Shown here: one piece after another, positions 60,486 through 64,000 of the stretch
Position numbering within the stretch: position 1 is the stretch's first letter
How the letters are laid out: the number at the start of each line of letters is the position of its first letter
Origin: Lunatibacter salilacus
GTDB taxonomy: Bacteria; Bacteroidota; Bacteroidia; Cytophagales; Cyclobacteriaceae
Direction of reading: 5' to 3'
Length of the DNA: 64,000 bases
Assembly (NCBI RefSeq): GCF_009797935.1
Contig: NZ_VOLC01000002.1
Coordinates: forward strand, 496,001 to 560,000
Notes under the pieces: model-generated
The model's input: only the letters and a program-made list of their open reading frames with translations
What the model was told of the DNA's origin: nothing
Databases searched by the model: none
Translations under genes and position numbers: made by a program

Positions 60486-62249
60486 TTAAGTTATGGCGTA
60501 ATACCAATTGATAAATCCCAGAACCGTTACGGTGTAAATAATGGTAAGCGGGAGGCCTAATTTAAAATAATCCTTAAATTTATAATTGCCGGGACCCATT
60601 ACCATTAGGTTGGTCTGATACCCAATGGGTGTCATAAAATCCCCTGAGGCGGCAAAAGCTATGGCCACAAAGAAAGGGGTAAGTGGCTGATCTAGTTGCT
60701 GTCCCATTTCCAGGGCAATGGGAAACATGATGGATACTGCCGCTGCGTTGGTAATCAGACTGGTCAAAATCAACGTAATGAAGAATAACAAGCCCAGCGC
60801 AAATAGGGTGTCCAATCCATGAGAAACCTGTAATAACCATTCCACCAGAATATTTGCCGCCCCCGAATTTTTTAGTGCTACTCCTATGGCCAGCGAACTC
60901 ACCAGAATCAAAAGCAAGTCCAAATCCACCGCTTTTCTTAAGGTGGCCAAATTTAAAACTTTAAACAGATATAAAATAATAATCCCCGAAAAAGCAGCCA
61001 TAAATAGATCTATGGCACCTGTTATACCCAACAACAGCACTGTAATTGCCAACAGGGAAGGTAGTTTTCCCACTTTTGTTTTTGCCTGCTGAATTTCTCC
61101 TCCCAAGGTGATGATGATAAGATCCTTAAGGTGACCATTGGGCCGATTCTCCTGTCCGGTTAACATCAGAATCAAATCACCTGCCTGAAACTTCGTTTCT
61201 CCAATATTCCCCTTCAACTTTTCGCCGTTGCGATGTATGGACAGTATGGATCCTTGGTACCTCTTCCTAAAATCGCTGTCTTTTACCTTTTCTCCTATAA
61301 GAGAGGAAGTTGCCGGAACTACAGCTTCCGTCAACTGGAAAAAGTCGTTTTGGAATACATGGCTTTGCTCCGGCAAACTAAGGCCATTTTCATCTTTGAT
61401 GAGGGAAAGTATGGCTTTGGTATTGCCAGTAAAAAACAATTTGTCCCCCTCCAATAGAATCTCTTTGGGGGATACGGGAGTGATTTCCTTGTTTCCCCGG
61501 GAAATTTCCGCCAGGAAAATTTCTTTCAATTTTCTTAACCCGGCTTCTTTTACCGATAAACCGATCATCTTGGAACCCTTAGGCACAAAAGTCTCCACCA
61601 CATATTCATTAAGATGCTCAATAATCTCACTCTTATTCTCTTCTCTGTCTGGGAGTAGATAATGCGAAGCTACTGCCAGATAAATCACTCCGATTACAGC
61701 CACAAGGGCTCCCAAAAAAATAAAATCTTTAAATCCCAGCAAGGGTAACCCATATTGGCTGATAAGTCCATTTAAGACCAGGTTCGTAGACGTACCTACT
61801 ACAGTAATCATTCCTCCAAGTATTGTGGCGTAGGACAGTGGAATTAAAAATTTGGAAGCTGGGAATTTGTTTTTAGCGGCCCATTCCTTGACATAAGGAA
61901 TCATAAAGGCCACAATGGGGGTATTATTTAATATGGCTGAAAGACCGCTTACAAAAACCATCATTCGAAACCGAAACACGCCAGGATTTAATTTCCGGCT
62001 GAAAAGTTTGAAAAAAAAGCCCGTGCCGATATTTTTCTGGATGCCGGCTGTCAAACCTATTAAAAGGAAAATCACAATGATTTGCTTGTTGGCCAATCCG
62101 GCCAGAAACTCCTCAGGTTTGATCACTTGGAAAATCAGCAAAAGGAACGCTGTTGCCAAAAACGCAAACGCAGTTCGCATAAGGTCATTATAGAGCACTA
62201 TAACCAACAGACCGACCAGGGCTATGGTGAGTATGGCTGAAAAATACAT
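60486..62249 (-). CDS. SLC13/DASS-type transporter with two TrkA-C domains, likely sulfate
   Basis: 587 residues. Two membrane halves (spans such as LTIALVGLLVIVLYNDLMRT, ILNNTPIVAFMIPYVKEW and, in the second half, LLLILVSSLAIGVALKNSGA, SLITNAAAVSIMFPIALEMG) flank two cytoplasmic RCK-C/TrkA-C regulatory domains (KGSKMIGLSVKEAGLRKLKE and SSLIGEKVKDSDFRKRYQGS). This architecture matches SAC1/SLT-like sulfate transporters. As first gene of the cysC-D-N row, 8 bp before cysC, sulfate is the probable substrate. A -7-like TAGATTTG (minus, 62289-62296) lies 40 bp upstream but without a good -33 box. Confidence 0.88.
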   Translation of the reverse strand: MYFSAILTIALVGLLVIVLYNDLMRTAFAFLATAFLLLIFQVIKPEEFLAGLANKQIIVIFLLIGLTAGIQKNIGTGFFFKLFSRKLNPGVFRFRMMVFVSGLSAILNNTPIVAFMIPYVKEWAAKNKFPASKFLIPLSYATILGGMITVVGTSTNLVLNGLISQYGLPLLGFKDFIFLGALVAVIGVIYLAVASHYLLPDREENKSEIIEHLNEYVVETFVPKGSKMIGLSVKEAGLRKLKEIFLAEISRGNKEITPVSPKEILLEGDKLFFTGNTKAILSLIKDENGLSLPEQSHVFQNDFFQLTEAVVPATSSLIGEKVKDSDFRKRYQGSILSIHRNGEKLKGNIGETKFQAGDLILMLTGQENRPNGHLKDLIIITLGGEIQQAKTKVGKLPSLLAITVLLLGITGAIDLFMAAFSGIIILYLFKVLNLATLRKAVDLDLLLILVSSLAIGVALKNSGAANILVEWLLQVSHGLDTLFALGLLFFITLILTSLITNAAAVSIMFPIALEMGQQLDQPLTPFFVAIAFAASGDFMTPIGYQTNLMVMGPGNYKFKDYFKLGLPLTIIYTVTVLGFINWYYAIT

Positions 62250-62590
62250 GTAGTGAAATTAATTACAAATGAGATAGTGTCCGGTCATCAAATCTAAATT
62301 TTGCATGCATTAGATGATCTTTTTCGTTTAGACCACAAAGCTAACAGTTTTAGTAGGGTATTCAATAATTGGAGCATGATTTTTTTACTGTAATATTTTT
62401 TCAGGAAACAGCAATCCACATAATAGTTTTTGTTTTGGAAAAAAATCTTTTTCTTTGCATGCCAAAAGAAATATAAAGGCATCAAAGGCAGTACGATCCG
62501 AGTTGACAGCTAAATTCCCCCTAGGTCTATACAAGTTTACTTATTTGGTTAATTTCTTTATTATTTTTACTACTTCAACCCACACTATAC
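62250..62590. other. divergent intergenic region, sulfate operon / second wza
   Basis: About 340 bp. Promoters for both divergent units must lie here. TAGATTTG on the minus strand (62289-62296) is the only exact -7 match and would serve the transporter gene. The small frame 62294-62485 on the minus strand is low-complexity and not supported. Confidence 0.45.
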
Positions 62591-63391
62591 ATGAAATACA
62601 TCGGGTTTATCTCCTTATTCGCACTATTGGTTTCTATTAGTTGTGTCCCCAATGAACGGTTGATCTATCTCCAAAACTTGGAAAATCAACCTCAAATTGC
62701 AGAAGATTCATTAATTTTTTATGCGTTGGACGAATACCGACTTCAATATAATGACATCATAGATGTGAAAATCCAGACAAATTCGGAAGAAATGAATGAA
62801 TTGTTCAATATTAAGCAACAACAAATGCAGGGAAGTCAGCAGCTAATAGGGGGTGGAGACATTTATTATATGACGGGTTATACGGTTGATCGGAACGGGC
62901 AAATCGATTTACCTTTAATTGGGAATTTGAAGGTTAGTAATAAAACGTTAGCTGAAACTAAATTAGCAATTATCGAAAAATTAAGTAGATTTATAGTTTC
63001 AAATGAATTTTTTGTGCGTGTCAAACTTGGAGGGATACGTTACAGTGCGTTAGGTGACGTAAGAAGGCCTGGGAAATATGTCGTATTACAAGACCGAATG
63101 ACAATCTTTGAGGCCATCGCCAATGCCGGGGATTTAAGTACCACTGCCAAACGAGATGAAATCCTCCTGATCAGGCAATATCCCGAAGGTACCAAACTGC
63201 ACCGGGTCAACCTACTGGACAGAAATATTGTCCATACCCCCTTTTATTTTATACAGCCCAATGACCAAATTTATGCGGAACCGATGAAAATAAGAGAAGT
63301 GGGAGCCGGAGAAAATGTGGCACAGTCCCTTCAGCTATTTGTAACCTCCATCACAGCGGCTGCATTGATATTGAACTTGGTATTACGATAA
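62591..63391 (+). CDS. polysaccharide export lipoprotein (second Wza-type)
   Basis: 266 residues. Lipoprotein signal MKYIGFISLFALLVSISC (Cys18). Poly_export domain YRLQYNDIIDVKIQTNSEEM; SLBB-type YTVDRNGQIDLPLIGNLKVS and VKLGGIRYSALGDVRRPGKY with MTIFEAIANAGDLSTTAKRD; C-terminal helix QLFVTSITAAALILNLVL. Clearly paralogous to the protein at 26281 (shared GGIR-(F/Y)-x-ALG, PFYFIQ-x-ND and LL-(R/N)DR blocks) but without its Gly/Met insertion. A Wzc-type gene starts 19 bp downstream, so this is a second export pair, possibly for a second polymer. Confidence 0.92.
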   Translation: MKYIGFISLFALLVSISCVPNERLIYLQNLENQPQIAEDSLIFYALDEYRLQYNDIIDVKIQTNSEEMNELFNIKQQQMQGSQQLIGGGDIYYMTGYTVDRNGQIDLPLIGNLKVSNKTLAETKLAIIEKLSRFIVSNEFFVRVKLGGIRYSALGDVRRPGKYVVLQDRMTIFEAIANAGDLSTTAKRDEILLIRQYPEGTKLHRVNLLDRNIVHTPFYFIQPNDQIYAEPMKIREVGAGENVAQSLQLFVTSITAAALILNLVLR

Positions 63392-63410
63392 TAGAAAGTA
63401 TTAATACATC

Positions 63411-64000
63411 ATGGAAGAATCGGAAGAAGAAATAGATCTTAAGGAAATTTTATTTAAATATCTTCGGTATTGGCCGTTACTTTTTATTTGTGCGGCGAGT
63501 GGTTTAACATTTGCCTTTATTTTTAATAAAATTGCAATTCCACTATACCAAATTGAGTCTTCCGTATTAATTAAAGAAGAAGCGGGTATGACATTAGGTG
63601 CGGATATATTTGAAGGAACTGGATTGTCCAAACCAAATAATAATCTTCAAAATGAAATTGGCATTCTCAAAAGCAGAAGTCTTGCAGCCGAGACTTTAAA
63701 TATGTTAAATTATAATGTAACTTATTATCAGGAGGGATTTTTCAACGAATTAGAGATGTTCGGAAATATTCCATTTTTAGTAGAAGTCGATTGGAAGCAC
63801 CCCCAACTCACGAATGGTAAATTATCCATAATAAAAAAAGATTCAAATACATATAGATTAACTATTGAAGATGATGCATTCTCCCTATTTTCTCCAAGTG
63901 ATCCAAATTATAAAACTGGAGTAGAATATTTGGAACTTCAAGAAGACGATTACACGTTTGGTGAGTGGCTAGAGGGAATTAATTATCGATTCCGGGTAAT
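63411..64000 (+). CDS. Wzc-type co-polymerase, N-terminal part
   Basis: Frame open from ATG 63411 to the window end (about 196 residues seen). Starts MEESEEEIDLKEILFKYLRY; span 1 WPLLFICAASGLTFAFIF near residues 22-39; then the Wzz-type periplasmic start YQIESSVLIKEEAG and LQNEIGILKSRSLAAETLNM. Similar in layout to the protein at 23831 but shorter at the N-terminus and clearly distinct in sequence. The kinase part lies outside. Works with the Wza encoded just upstream. Confidence 0.9.
   Translation, partial: MEESEEEIDLKEILFKYLRYWPLLFICAASGLTFAFIFNKIAIPLYQIESSVLIKEEAGMTLGADIFEGTGLSKPNNNLQNEIGILKSRSLAAETLNMLNYNVTYYQEGFFNELEMFGNIPFLVEVDWKHPQLTNGKLSIIKKDSNTYRLTIEDDAFSLFSPSDPNYKTGVEYLELQEDDYTFGEWLEGINYRFRV

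Noticed and set aside
62294-62485. 63-codon minus-strand frame as a small protein
   Set aside because: Lys/Phe/Tyr-rich translation typical of AT-rich noncoding DNA; occupies the promoter region of two divergent units.

Overview
This window is chromosomal DNA of a Bacteroidota bacterium, most likely order Cytophagales (Cyclobacteriaceae-like). Grounds seen in the sequence: a SusC/SusD pair, a FecI/FecR-type sigma/anti-sigma pair, an FG-GAP/ASPIC-UnbV surface lipoprotein, Wzi, Wza and Wzc of the Bacteroidota kind, many SpII lipoproteins, and Bacteroidota-type promoters (TTG, about 21 nt, then TAnnTTTG) instead of sigma-70 boxes. The closer taxonomic placement is an inference from overall gene style. 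No rRNA, tRNA, CRISPR array, insertion sequence or phage gene was recognised.

Layout. 0-5 kb: FecR/FecI pair, glycerophosphodiester phosphodiesterase, a COG1233 FAD oxidoreductase, a large purine-rich tandem repeat, and a DUF2911 lipoprotein whose start codon seems to be missing. 5-9 kb: a four-gene acyl-CoA catabolic operon (3-hydroxyacyl-CoA dehydrogenase-like, APH-type kinase, ACAD11/LvaC-type acyl-CoA dehydrogenase, SDR) resembling 4-hydroxyacid degradation sets. 9-13 kb: an SSS symporter and an isochorismatase-ThuA fusion lipoprotein. 13-17 kb: a degraded patch with a broken glycine-zipper gene and a 50-residue repeat protein, then an S41 peptidase with an outer-membrane partner, and a DUF2256 zinc-ribbon protein. 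16.7-18.3 kb: a divergent ZIP transporter / His-rich lipoprotein pair sharing a palindromic operator candidate. 18.3-21 kb: an efflux adaptor and TolC. 21-22.8 kb: a PabC-like enzyme and thymidylate synthase.

22.8-28.3 kb: first exopolysaccharide export block (rfbB, wzc, wza, a glycosyltransferase). 28.4-37.1 kb: a SusCD glycan-uptake locus with a giant FG-GAP protein. 37.5-43.4 kb: UDP-glucose dehydrogenase of eukaryotic type, the initiating phosphoglycosyltransferase behind a textbook promoter, WcaI-like glycosyltransferase and Wzi. 43.4-55.3 kb: an AT-rich polysaccharide operon on the minus strand with WcaF-like and other acetyltransferases, three glycosyltransferases, EpsG-type polymerase, pyruvyltransferase, Wzx flippase, a UDP-glucuronate 4-epimerase-like enzyme and, unexpectedly, paralogues of both MurA and MurB. 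56-62.3 kb: sulfate uptake and activation to PAPS (transporter, cysC, cysD, cysN, cysQ) on the same strand, feeding toward the polysaccharide operon. 62.6 kb to the end: a second Wza/Wzc export pair on the plus strand, running out of the window.

How it works together (inference): UGDH plus the epimerase would give UDP-GlcA and UDP-GalA; MurA plus MurB could give UDP-MurNAc or a related lactyl-ether sugar; the initiating transferase and glycosyltransferases build a repeat unit that is acetylated and pyruvylated, flipped by Wzx, polymerised by the EpsG protein and exported through Wza/Wzc with Wzi at the surface. The PAPS genes raise the possibility of a sulfated polymer, although no sulfotransferase is visible here.
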